Origin: Bacteroides salyersiae WAL 10018 = DSM 18765 = JCM 12988
Lineage (GTDB): Bacteria; Bacteroidota; Bacteroidia; Bacteroidales; Bacteroidaceae
Assembly: GCF_000381365.1 (NCBI RefSeq)
Contig: NZ_KB905466.1
Location: forward strand, 1,176,693-1,240,692
Length of the DNA stretch: 64,000 nucleotides
Direction: 5' to 3'
The notes below the pieces were generated by a model. The model did not search any database. It was not told the DNA's origin and was given only the letters and a program-made list of their open reading frames with translations. Shown here in pieces: positions 26,558 through 35,051 of the stretch (positions within the stretch are counted from its first letter, which is position 1; each line of letters starts with the position of its first letter). The translations under genes and the position numbers were made by a program.

Positions 26558-28427
26558 GGATACTATCTTTTAAATAATTATATTCGGGTTGCAGTCCGGC
26601 TGCCGATTTTATTGAATCCGATACAGTCGGGCCGTTGTTTATCCACACATTAGCAGGACCGGGACGGTTGGCATCAAACAAGGGTTCCGGACACCAGTTA
26701 TCTTTCACCCGGTATCCATCGGTAGCTTCATCAAAATAAATATAAAAAGCCCGGTCGTTGGTAGCATAAGGGGCATTTCCCAACTGTTCGATCCGATTGG
26801 CGGTCATCTCCGAAGACGGCTGATTGGATAAAGTATACAAACCGCCGGCATCATACAATTGCAAGGCAAAATGATGTACATAATTCGCATGAATCCGGTT
26901 ATTTTTCATTCCGCTATCCAACGGTGTCCACCCCCAACCGACACAGATACCGGAATAGTTCACATAACTCACTTCATTATGTTCGATCGTCATATTACGC
27001 ACGTATCCCGCACCGATACCCACACATCCCCAATCTTCATTGGTCACTTCCGTAATCAGATTATTGGCGATACGAATGTCAGAGCAATATTCTCTTTCAT
27101 CTTCCGGCATATAAGGGACATGCGTCTCAAAACCGCCGGCAGGGAACGCTCCCAATGCCAAAGCAGTTCCTCCGATATCGGTGAACAAACATCCTTCTAC
27201 ACGACAATTATTTACCGCCCATTCATAATCCAGCCCTGTGGCTCCCAAATGTTTAAAAGTACATCCTGAAAAGTTAATTTGCCGGGCTCCTCTAATTTGC
27301 AAAGCTGCTCCCGGACGTTCGATCCAGGCTTGGTTTTCCAATTCCGCCTTTTCCGGTAGTCCGGGAACAGCAAGCTTATAGGCATCCTTCAGATACATCC
27401 CCCCCTGTAAAGTAACATGCCCATACAAAGAAGGACGGTTCCAGGATGCATATTCAAAACTAACCCCTTTAAATGAAATATAAGAAACGGTTCTTTCTAA
27501 AGAACCATCCACTTCCAACAGTGTTTCCAATACAGGTGCTACTACTTCTGCCGTTGAAAGATCCACATTTTCTTTCGGCCAATAATAGATTTTTCCGGAA
27601 AGATACTCCTGATACCACTCCCCCGGCCGGTCCAGCAAACGAATCGCATTACCCAACGTAAAGGAAGAATTTCCCTTCTCACCTCCGATAACCGGCTGTG
27701 GCCAAGGATGCTGAAACTCAAGGCGGCTTTCTGGCTGATGAAACGTGACACGGGTACGTTCCCCCTGCACCTCCCAATCTTTCACGCGCAAGATAGCAAT
27801 CGCCCAGCGCTGATGCACCGTCATTTCCAACCGGGATTCATTTTCCAACCCTTTTATAGCCGGAGTAGGCACCCATATCTCTCTTTTTTCCGTATCGAAA
27901 TCAAGTATCCGTTTCATCTCACCCGGCGCAAGCCAAGTCGTACGAATAGCTTTCTCTCCGTTTACCCATAATTGGCGGAACTCCAATATCCGGTTACCTA
28001 TCTCGGGAGCATCCGCCACCCACACTTTTCCGCGTGCAACTTCCGGAAGCCCGGCAGGAAAATCTGTAACCGGTTTCCATCCGGTTACGCGGATTCCCCC
28101 ACTAAGCACCGCCTTTCCCGGTTCCACAGCCTCTATGACTGTAGGCGAGTCCTCCGTTCCACTATCCTCCGGACGTAGAAACAGTATCTCGTCCTGCGGG
28201 TATATACCTCGTTCCAATCGAATATTAATTCCTCCTTCGACCGCCGGATCGGATAAGCGACGCCATTCCCTTGCCTGCTTCAGTGCTTGTGCTACTGTAC
28301 GTAAAGGCATCTCCCGAGTCCCCGCATGCTTGTCATTTCCTGTTACGGAAACCCATATTTCACCTGCAAAAGCGAAATTTACAGTACACAATAAAGCTAT
28401 AATAGAAATAGACAAACGATATTCCAT
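26544..28427 (-). CDS. GH141 parallel beta-helix glycosidase, copy 2
   Basis: About 627 residues, paralogous to the GH141 at 5.4-7.2 kb along its whole length. It has the same signal-plus-GEIWVSVTGND opening, the shared AQALKQAREWRRLSDPA segment, beta-helix rungs (IEHNEVSYVNYSGICVGWGW) and the end VWINNGPTVSDSI. The ATG at 28427 is preferred over an in-frame TTG two codons upstream. It has a signal peptide and is likely periplasmic. The gene overlaps GH31 by 14 bp, so the pair is translationally coupled. That link suggests a specific division of labour: this enzyme would release a fucose-containing fragment outside the cytoplasm and GH31 would finish it inside. GH141 is known for RG-II alpha-L-fucosidase activity, but substrate differences between the two copies cannot be judged here. 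Confidence 0.75.
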   Translation of the reverse strand: MEYRLSISIIALLCTVNFAFAGEIWVSVTGNDKHAGTREMPLRTVAQALKQAREWRRLSDPAVEGGINIRLERGIYPQDEILFLRPEDSGTEDSPTVIEAVEPGKAVLSGGIRVTGWKPVTDFPAGLPEVARGKVWVADAPEIGNRILEFRQLWVNGEKAIRTTWLAPGEMKRILDFDTEKREIWVPTPAIKGLENESRLEMTVHQRWAIAILRVKDWEVQGERTRVTFHQPESRLEFQHPWPQPVIGGEKGNSSFTLGNAIRLLDRPGEWYQEYLSGKIYYWPKENVDLSTAEVVAPVLETLLEVDGSLERTVSYISFKGVSFEYASWNRPSLYGHVTLQGGMYLKDAYKLAVPGLPEKAELENQAWIERPGAALQIRGARQINFSGCTFKHLGATGLDYEWAVNNCRVEGCLFTDIGGTALALGAFPAGGFETHVPYMPEDEREYCSDIRIANNLITEVTNEDWGCVGIGAGYVRNMTIEHNEVSYVNYSGICVGWGWTPLDSGMKNNRIHANYVHHFALQLYDAGGLYTLSNQPSSEMTANRIEQLGNAPYATNDRAFYIYFDEATDGYRVKDNWCPEPLFDANRPGPANVWINNGPTVSDSIKSAAGLQPEYNYLKDSIHETN

Positions 28428-28462
28428 ATGCAATCGAATCTTTGAATAATTCAGACAATCTG

Positions 28463-31237
28463 CTACTTCTTAATAAACTTAATGGTTTCACTTAAGCCTT
28501 CCTGCTGAATCTTCAAGAAATAAATGCCCATCGGCAAAAACGAAACATCCAATTTACATGCTACATTCGGAGATACATTACAGGTTTCCGTCAACACGCT
28601 GTTTCCGTAAGCATTCATGACCTGAATCTTCGCATCACCGGTACTCTCGGTAGAGACGTATAAATAATCAGTCACAGGATTGGGATATGCATTAACCGCA
28701 AATTGCCTGGTATCGGATACCGGTTCAACGCCTACCGCCCGGTCTCCTACTTTCACCCCAATATTTCTTGTACAGGCAGAGCCTTCGGCATCCGTAACTG
28801 TAAAATCAACGTAAAAAATTCCGCCAAAGCTCTCTTCCGGAGTTATCTTCAGGATGTTGCCATCCACAGTCGCTGTCCCGTTATCTATCTTCGTTACTGT
28901 ATAAACCGGATTCTTTTCAAATCCACGGGTATATTTCGTCAAATCGATTTCAACGGTTTCTCCGGTTTTTACTTCGTAATGCGGTGTAGCCATCCAATGC
29001 AAATATTCTTCCAGATTAGTATACCCATCCCTGTCATCATCATCATTTGAATCGGAGAAATCACCTTCCGGTGAATTCGGATTCAATCCGAACATCTCTT
29101 CCCACCAATTAGGCAATCCATCCCGATCCGTATCAAATTCATCCAGATCAATTGTTATTTCCGGATAATTCTCATAACCACCGGCATCCGCTTCATTATC
29201 TATCAAGCCTTTTTTCCCTGTTTCGCTTCCGACATATGTATAAGACCCTTCCAATGTTTCACGCACGATTCGTTGATCGTGTTCATCCAAAAGGGGAAGA
29301 TTGCAACCAACATCAGACAAGACTGATTTATAAGCATCTTTGGCAGTATGTATAGTGGCATAAGAGGGGAAAAACGGTTCATCGGGAAATACCTCATAAG
29401 TCGGTTCGGAAGAACCGCTATCCAAAGTATATATACGTCCAAACTGATTGTCCGTACCGTCATTCAGCAGATCTCCATTTTTATCTTCAATGATATTTCC
29501 AGAATAATAAGCCTGCTCCGTTCCCGCTCCAAATCCTTTAATTTCCAGTTTCAAGATGTGGCCGACAGTCGTTGCCGCTCCTTTTTTATAATAGTTGTTC
29601 ACAAAGTTCAATTTATGCACTTCACCATCGGTAGCACGACTTCCATAATTATAAACCACATTATTAAATACGTCGAGTTTGCTTACCCACGTTCCGCTTC
29701 CGTCAATCGCATCTCCCACACTCCAATTACGCCCATTGCAATGAGCCAATAAATTATGATGAAAAGATCCGGTTTGTCCGCTAATGGTTCCGGCATATCC
29801 GTGTTCCGTTCCCGCAGGATAATTCTGATGTCCTGCACAATTCAACGCTTCGGATATCAATGTTCTCTGCAATGTAAGATTTTTCGCTCCACGAGAGCTG
29901 AATGCTTCATCGATTGTCCAACTAACCGAACAATGGTCTACAATACTATGATTTGTACCGGCCATTCCCAGCCCGTCATAAGTAGTTCCTCCTCCCAAGC
30001 GGATCCTCAGAAAACGACATACTGATTCACTGTTAATCCCTATCGGAGCCGCCCGAAAACAAACTCCTTTGCCCGGAGCGGTTTGCCCGGCTATGGTTAT
30101 TTGTTCATTCGACATTATTCTGGATTCCAAACGAACGATGCCGGAAACAGCAAACAATACGGTACGAGGCCCGCTCCCATTCGTTACCGCCTCACGAAAG
30201 CTACCGGGACCGGCATCATTCAGATTAGTAACATAGACCACCTTACCGCCACGGCCACCACGCGCATAACGGCCATACCCTTCTGCACCGGGGAAGGCCA
30301 ATTGACACGGCATAAAACTCCATACTTCTCCTTTCGTCACAGTTCCGTCTTCTTCCACTTCATCCACACGCCAATAGTAAGTATTCATACTATAAAGATT
30401 CGTGCAGTCAAAAGTAGTATTCGTCTGAGAAGCTTTGTAGCAAGACGAAGTCTTATCCGCATTCGTAACCAGATTCAAATCCGTCCCCAAATACACATCA
30501 TGTAACACCGCACTCTGAGCTGCTGTCCACTTCAATGTACAGTTACCATTTTCTACTTCAGCATGCAAATCCCGATCTGCGGGAAAAGGAGACTTTGCTT
30601 GTTTACCGGCATCGGGAACATCGAGACAGAAACCGTTTATCACTATATTCCATGATGCATCGCTCGGACTATCCTCGTTCGACCGGAAAGTAACCACAAC
30701 CGGTTCATTCTCTTTCACATCGAATGTGACATAGGCAGTAGCAGCGTCATACGTACTCAACACCCGGTTCGACTGCATCAACCCTTCTACTTTCAACTCA
30801 CCATTTACAAAGACATCAATCATACCGAACGTCTTGTCATCCGGACTATCCAGCGTATTGTGATAAGTCAATAAAGAGTGGGAGCCGGGCGCAAGACCTT
30901 CTATCGTCATATCTATTTCCGCATACATATCTCCTCCATTCACCGTCAATCCATCGCTAACCAACCGTGCATAATAAGGAGCCTGAATACCTACTTTATG
31001 CCAATGAGATTTTAAACTGGCCCCGTCAGATTCTTTTCCATTAGCCATTGTAATTTTTATGCCATTAATTACTTTAGTAGTATCTACACAGTTTGTGATA
31101 ACCCAAGATTCATAACCCGGTTCGTGAACTTCATCCAAAGCCCGTTCGTCTTTATCAAAATCAACTTTAACAGGTGATTGTGCCAAAATACCAGTTGAGA
31201 TCAGCAACATGGCAAAAAGAGTAAATCTGTTTTTCAT
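28463..31237 (-). CDS. Multidomain PL1 pectate lyase with T9SS-like C-terminal domain, copy 1
   Basis: About 924 residues from the ATG at 31237, directly before signal MKNRFTLFAMLLISTGILAQ; an ATG three codons upstream is possible. The order is signal, a beta-sandwich possibly binding carbohydrate (about 25-210), a FnIII-like domain (about 225-310) and the PL1 beta-helix beginning LAFPGAEGYGRYARGGRGG. The helix contains HHNLLAHCNGRNW and VNNYYKKG. A calcium-binding segment rich in Asp (DTDRDGLPNWWE), a cadherin-like domain and a C-terminal sorting-type domain (AYPNPV...GIYFLKI, ending KFIKK) follow. The near-identical architecture of the gene at 48.9-51.7 kb shows a duplication. It should cleave de-esterified homogalacturonan outside the cell. 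The 422-bp upstream gap holds phased repeats. Confidence 0.8.
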   Translation of the reverse strand: MKNRFTLFAMLLISTGILAQSPVKVDFDKDERALDEVHEPGYESWVITNCVDTTKVINGIKITMANGKESDGASLKSHWHKVGIQAPYYARLVSDGLTVNGGDMYAEIDMTIEGLAPGSHSLLTYHNTLDSPDDKTFGMIDVFVNGELKVEGLMQSNRVLSTYDAATAYVTFDVKENEPVVVTFRSNEDSPSDASWNIVINGFCLDVPDAGKQAKSPFPADRDLHAEVENGNCTLKWTAAQSAVLHDVYLGTDLNLVTNADKTSSCYKASQTNTTFDCTNLYSMNTYYWRVDEVEEDGTVTKGEVWSFMPCQLAFPGAEGYGRYARGGRGGKVVYVTNLNDAGPGSFREAVTNGSGPRTVLFAVSGIVRLESRIMSNEQITIAGQTAPGKGVCFRAAPIGINSESVCRFLRIRLGGGTTYDGLGMAGTNHSIVDHCSVSWTIDEAFSSRGAKNLTLQRTLISEALNCAGHQNYPAGTEHGYAGTISGQTGSFHHNLLAHCNGRNWSVGDAIDGSGTWVSKLDVFNNVVYNYGSRATDGEVHKLNFVNNYYKKGAATTVGHILKLEIKGFGAGTEQAYYSGNIIEDKNGDLLNDGTDNQFGRIYTLDSGSSEPTYEVFPDEPFFPSYATIHTAKDAYKSVLSDVGCNLPLLDEHDQRIVRETLEGSYTYVGSETGKKGLIDNEADAGGYENYPEITIDLDEFDTDRDGLPNWWEEMFGLNPNSPEGDFSDSNDDDDRDGYTNLEEYLHWMATPHYEVKTGETVEIDLTKYTRGFEKNPVYTVTKIDNGTATVDGNILKITPEESFGGIFYVDFTVTDAEGSACTRNIGVKVGDRAVGVEPVSDTRQFAVNAYPNPVTDYLYVSTESTGDAKIQVMNAYGNSVLTETCNVSPNVACKLDVSFLPMGIYFLKIQQEGLSETIKFIKK

Positions 31238-31351
31238 AATAACCATTTATTGTAGTATATACACTTATAAACGAACAAAGCAATTCAGTGTACTCATTAT
31301 TATTAGAAATAATTTGCCAATATGCTAATTGACTGTGCGTATACCGCATGG

Positions 31352-31387
31352 CATTGGCACATTAGCAAATTAACTCATTATTAATTA
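31352..31387. repeat. Dispersed intergenic repeat, copy 1
   Basis: The segment CATTGGCACATTAGCAAATT followed by a CATTATTAA end matches the stretch at 43095-43134, which also contains TTGGCACATT and ends CATTATTAA. It looks like a short dispersed intergenic repeat family; no function is evident. Confidence 0.45.
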
Positions 31388-31582
31388 TATCATGAAGCCC
31401 CTCACTACCGATTAACTGAAAAGTATGGAAGTAAATGGGCTTTTATAAACTTCAACATTGTATATGCAGCACGTACACACTTAGAAAAAAGCAATTAACA
31501 ATTTAAATATATCACATAATTACGTTCTACTTATTTCTCTGAAAATCAAGGTATATAAAAATATATATTTTCACCTTGTAAA

Positions 31583-31640
31583 AGAGTATACTATTACCAT
31601 ATAAGAGTATATACCTTTATGTGGCAAAAGTATATACTCT
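31583..31640. promoter_or_regulatory. Three phased direct repeats upstream of PL1, possible activator sites
   Basis: Repeats of AAGAGTATA(TAC) occur with cores at about 31583, 31604 and 31627, spaced 21 and 23 bp. The last two also form an inverted pair: AGAGTATATAC at 31604-31614 and GTATATACTCT at 31630-31640. TACTTTTG on the minus strand (31625-31632) fits a Bacteroides -7 box inside the array. The site is about 345-400 bp upstream of PL1 and 30 bp after CE19. The half-site TTATGTGGCAAAAGTAT resembles the arrays at 7.3 and 42.5 kb. Confidence 0.5.
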
Positions 31641-31668
31641 CACAAAAGTCAAGATAACTACCGGATTT

Positions 31669-33633
31669 TTATTCTGTTTTCTTCTCTTTGGATGCTTTAC
31701 GCTGATTCACATAGCTACTAAACAATTGACGCCAATTACGACCGTTATTGTTCAAATACTGTTCACATTGAGTTTTATAGATCTCAAAAATGGCAGAAAT
31801 CTGCTTCATACTTTTGTAATCAATGGCTTGTTCCCGCGCCTGTTTCAATAAAGAGAGAATATGCATTTCTTCTTCACGGGTCAGATCGGAGACAATGGCA
31901 TGGTAACCTTTCAAGGTAAAGGCAACTTTCCCGACGGTGTACCTATCGAGCACCGCTTCCACCTGTTCATCCGTCAATGCTTTGTGCAATCCTTTCATCA
32001 GACGGTCATGTACCTCTGCAGGCATGGCCGAATCGGCTATCATCTGACGATCCAGTTCAGATAACTTCTTTCCTGTTTGCGGATTAATACCCTCGGGAAT
32101 AATGGTATAAGGATGAGTATCGTGCCAGTCACGCACCTGGCGAAGATGGTTGTAAATAAGGGTAGTCACGTATCCGGCCTTTTTCTCGTCTTCCAGATTC
32201 AAAGAAGCGACCCAATCGGCTGCTTTCTTCTCCAAAGCCAGATCGGAACGAAGACGTTCGAACAATGGCTTATCAAAATAGACTGCTACCTGGTCGAACG
32301 AACGGACAGCCGTCTCCGGCAACAATTCTCCTTTAGCGCCAAAGCTATACAGGGCTTGCTCCGGTTCAATGGTTATCTTACTTTCATCAAGCCGAGTTTT
32401 ATCCAAATTGAATACCCTTGCAAAAAAATCATATACGGCATTCCGTTTATTCAGGCCGAAATCATGACGCTCTTTAGGGAGATGAACGTTTTCAATCTTC
32501 CCAACGGCATCATAAAAGCCATAGACACGTTGCAGATAGGGATATTCCAAACGAGGCACACTACTTGTCCAATCACCACCGTCCGAAACTATGAGTTGAG
32601 GCATCGGAGCAAACATAGCGGCCATTTCGGCATTACAAGTCCCACCACAAGCCAATTGAATGGGTGTTCCGCTCTCACAAGGACAACCACCATCAAAGTG
32701 AGATGCCAAACTGACAACAGGAGCAGCGGCCGTAAAACGCTCATCGAGGACGGTGAGAAGAACAGTCTGAGTTCCGCCACCCGAACCTCCGTTCACTCCG
32801 ATACGGGATGTATCGATATCCTTGCGGACAGAAAGCAGATAATCTAAAATTGACAACCCGTTCATGGCCTGAATGACATGAGCGGCACTGGACCAATGGG
32901 CGGCTGCCCCTACCTGCAAAGTGGATTCTCCCCATCCGAATAAATCATAATCCACACATATCGCTCCCATACGGGCCAGCGTACCCATACGCTGCTGCTG
33001 GTCTTCACGGTAACGTCCCCCGCCGAAGTGCCCGTTCGGACAAATAATCAAGGCATGCTTTCCTTTCGTCCGAGGCGCATAGACAGATCCACAGACATAC
33101 AATCCCGGTAAAGTTTCCAAAGCAAAATTCTGTACGGTATATCCTTCGAACTTACGAATCTTAGAGAAGATGGTTTTCGGGTCCCGTACTCTTTTGTTCA
33201 GAATAGAATCGATTCCCATTTTTTCCCGAATCTCTTTACGCAAGCAGGCTTTACGCTGTTCCCATGCAGTCCGGTCGGTATAGAGGGTATCGAGATACCC
33301 AAGTAATTTCTTCCCATCGGCTTCTGTACGACGGGGATACTCGTATTTTTTCAATTTGTACAAATTGCCGCCTTGCGCTACAAACTTAAAATCGAAAGGA
33401 GCCAGCACATTGGTCAACGACTCTTCCACCGAATAAGGCCGAATCCGGAAATCGGCATAGGACAATACCTTGCCCACCGTATCGATATCGTACTTCAGAC
33501 GAACCTGAAAACGGCTTTGGATATCATTCAACACATCCCCCAATGGACGGGAGAATTGATTTTCATAAGTCTGCGCCTGCACCGATAAAGATAATCCAAG
33601 CATAGAAAATGCCATTAAACACGATCTTTTCAT
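31669..33633 (-). CDS. CE19-type pectin methylesterase with STN and DUF3826 domains (BT1017-like)
   Basis: About 654 residues from the ATG at 33633; the longer frame would begin with TTG. After the signal peptide (ends near VQAQ) comes an STN-like domain of about 75 residues (SRPLGDVLNDIQSRFQV onward). An alpha/beta-hydrolase domain follows with S284 in GVNGGSGGGT as probable nucleophile and H390 in KERHDFG as probable base. The C-terminal 140 residues resemble DUF3826, also found alone at 43.1-43.8 kb. The combination and the neighbouring GH28 match BT1017/BT1018 of the RG-II locus, and BT1017 founded CE19 as a pectin methylesterase. It would demethylate the galacturonan backbone in the periplasm. 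The gene begins 7 bp after the GH28 stop. Confidence 0.75.
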   Translation of the reverse strand: MKRSCLMAFSMLGLSLSVQAQTYENQFSRPLGDVLNDIQSRFQVRLKYDIDTVGKVLSYADFRIRPYSVEESLTNVLAPFDFKFVAQGGNLYKLKKYEYPRRTEADGKKLLGYLDTLYTDRTAWEQRKACLRKEIREKMGIDSILNKRVRDPKTIFSKIRKFEGYTVQNFALETLPGLYVCGSVYAPRTKGKHALIICPNGHFGGGRYREDQQQRMGTLARMGAICVDYDLFGWGESTLQVGAAAHWSSAAHVIQAMNGLSILDYLLSVRKDIDTSRIGVNGGSGGGTQTVLLTVLDERFTAAAPVVSLASHFDGGCPCESGTPIQLACGGTCNAEMAAMFAPMPQLIVSDGGDWTSSVPRLEYPYLQRVYGFYDAVGKIENVHLPKERHDFGLNKRNAVYDFFARVFNLDKTRLDESKITIEPEQALYSFGAKGELLPETAVRSFDQVAVYFDKPLFERLRSDLALEKKAADWVASLNLEDEKKAGYVTTLIYNHLRQVRDWHDTHPYTIIPEGINPQTGKKLSELDRQMIADSAMPAEVHDRLMKGLHKALTDEQVEAVLDRYTVGKVAFTLKGYHAIVSDLTREEEMHILSLLKQAREQAIDYKSMKQISAIFEIYKTQCEQYLNNNGRNWRQLFSSYVNQRKASKEKKTE

Positions 33634-33640
33634 CTCTTTT

Positions 33641-34984
33641 TTACTCTTCAAGTCTTACTTCTTTTCCATTCACAATAACATCGGTCAAACGAATGCGTTC
33701 GCAATTCTCAAAGATGCACTTCTCACGGGCATTTTTCACGTTGATGTCGCGCAGAATAATGTCAGTGACAGGAGCCTCTTCCAAACCCACAATTTTGACC
33801 GGCGTCTTCACGCCGACAGCAGTCAAACCGGAAATGGAAATATCGCGGAACAAGGGAGTCCGTTCGCTCATAGGTTCAACAGGCATCTTACTATATTTCA
33901 AATTCAATACGACGGCTTCCCGTTTGATGTTACTCATTATAATATTACTGACACGGATGTCTTCTACCACTCCACCGCGTCCGCGAGTCGATTTGATACG
34001 TATCCCGCGATCAGTGCCATCGAACACACAATTGCTGATCGTCACCTTTCGAACACTACCGCTCATCTCACTACCAATGACCACGCCGCCATGACCGGAA
34101 AGCATGGTACAATTGGTTATGGTAATATTTTCACAAGGCACTCCCAGACGACGGGCTTGGGCATCGCGTCCCGATTTGAGGGTGATGCAATCGTCCCCCA
34201 CCGAGATGTGACAGTCGCTGATATGCACGTTCCGGCAAGATTCCGGATTGATGCCGTCCGTATTGGGCGAAGGCACATTATGAATCGTCACTCCTGTAAC
34301 CACCACATTATCACAAAACTCCGGATTGACTGTCCAGAAAGGAGAATTGATAATCTTCACTCCTTCAATACGTACTCTTCGGCAACGCACAGGCTGAATA
34401 AACGGGGGACGAAAAAAACGACGTTTCAAGGTGCCGTGCCAATCCTCATTCGTTTCGGCGTAAAGTGCTTCCACATCATTTTCCCTTTCCCAAAGTGGCT
34501 GATATTTATTCAACTCACGCATACCGTTTTTCTCCAGATCGACATAAATACGGAAAAATTCCGTCCACCATGCCTTTCCCTGACCGTCGAGTGTCCCTTC
34601 CCCTTTGATTGTGATGTTCTCGGCATCCATAGCGGATATCAACGGGGAAAAACTTTTCATCATCACACCCTCGTGCCGCACTTCCATAAAGGGTAGATAA
34701 TCATCGAAGTTGTCGGAAAAGAGTAAAGTGGCTCCGGCTTCCAACTCTAAAGTGATATTACTTTTCAAGCGGATCGCTCCCGTCAGGTAAGTGCCTGCCG
34801 GAAAAAAAAGAGTACCACCGCCTGCTTGGCTCAAGCGGTCGACGGTATGATTGATTAACGTTGTATTCAAGGTCTTTCCGTCCGCTTTCGCACCGGACTT
34901 TAACATGTCGACACGTTCGGCTTTCAGCGTAATCGCCATACCGAAACAGAAAACAGAGAAAAGAATTGTACGTAGTGATTCCAT
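33641..34984 (-). CDS. GH28 polygalacturonase/galacturonidase (BT1018-like)
   Basis: A 447-residue right-handed beta-helix enzyme with a signal peptide ending near ITLKAE. All GH28 active-site motifs are present in order: NTDG (N241, D243), GDD (D264, D265), SGHGG (H298) and RIKS (R329, K331). It hydrolyses alpha-1,4-galacturonic acid bonds, most likely exo-acting on backbone oligomers in the periplasm, as inferred for the RG-II homologue. It sits between GH78 (67 bp upstream) and CE19 (7 bp downstream), so de-esterification and backbone hydrolysis are coupled in one operon. Confidence 0.85.
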   Translation of the reverse strand: MESLRTILFSVFCFGMAITLKAERVDMLKSGAKADGKTLNTTLINHTVDRLSQAGGGTLFFPAGTYLTGAIRLKSNITLELEAGATLLFSDNFDDYLPFMEVRHEGVMMKSFSPLISAMDAENITIKGEGTLDGQGKAWWTEFFRIYVDLEKNGMRELNKYQPLWERENDVEALYAETNEDWHGTLKRRFFRPPFIQPVRCRRVRIEGVKIINSPFWTVNPEFCDNVVVTGVTIHNVPSPNTDGINPESCRNVHISDCHISVGDDCITLKSGRDAQARRLGVPCENITITNCTMLSGHGGVVIGSEMSGSVRKVTISNCVFDGTDRGIRIKSTRGRGGVVEDIRVSNIIMSNIKREAVVLNLKYSKMPVEPMSERTPLFRDISISGLTAVGVKTPVKIVGLEEAPVTDIILRDINVKNAREKCIFENCERIRLTDVIVNGKEVRLEE

Positions 34985-35051
34985 AATCCGATGATGTATT
35001 GGTAGTTTTATACTGATAAATAGGATTCTATATTAATGTATGTATTTTATA

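Larger units (their letters stand above)
31247..31668. other. 422-bp intergenic region between CE19 and PL1
   Basis: The region carries the end of the CE19 operon and the promoter for PL1. It contains a dispersed AT-rich repeat (31352-31387) and three phased direct repeats at 31583-31640. The rest is AT-rich with no coding frame I can support. Confidence 0.6.
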
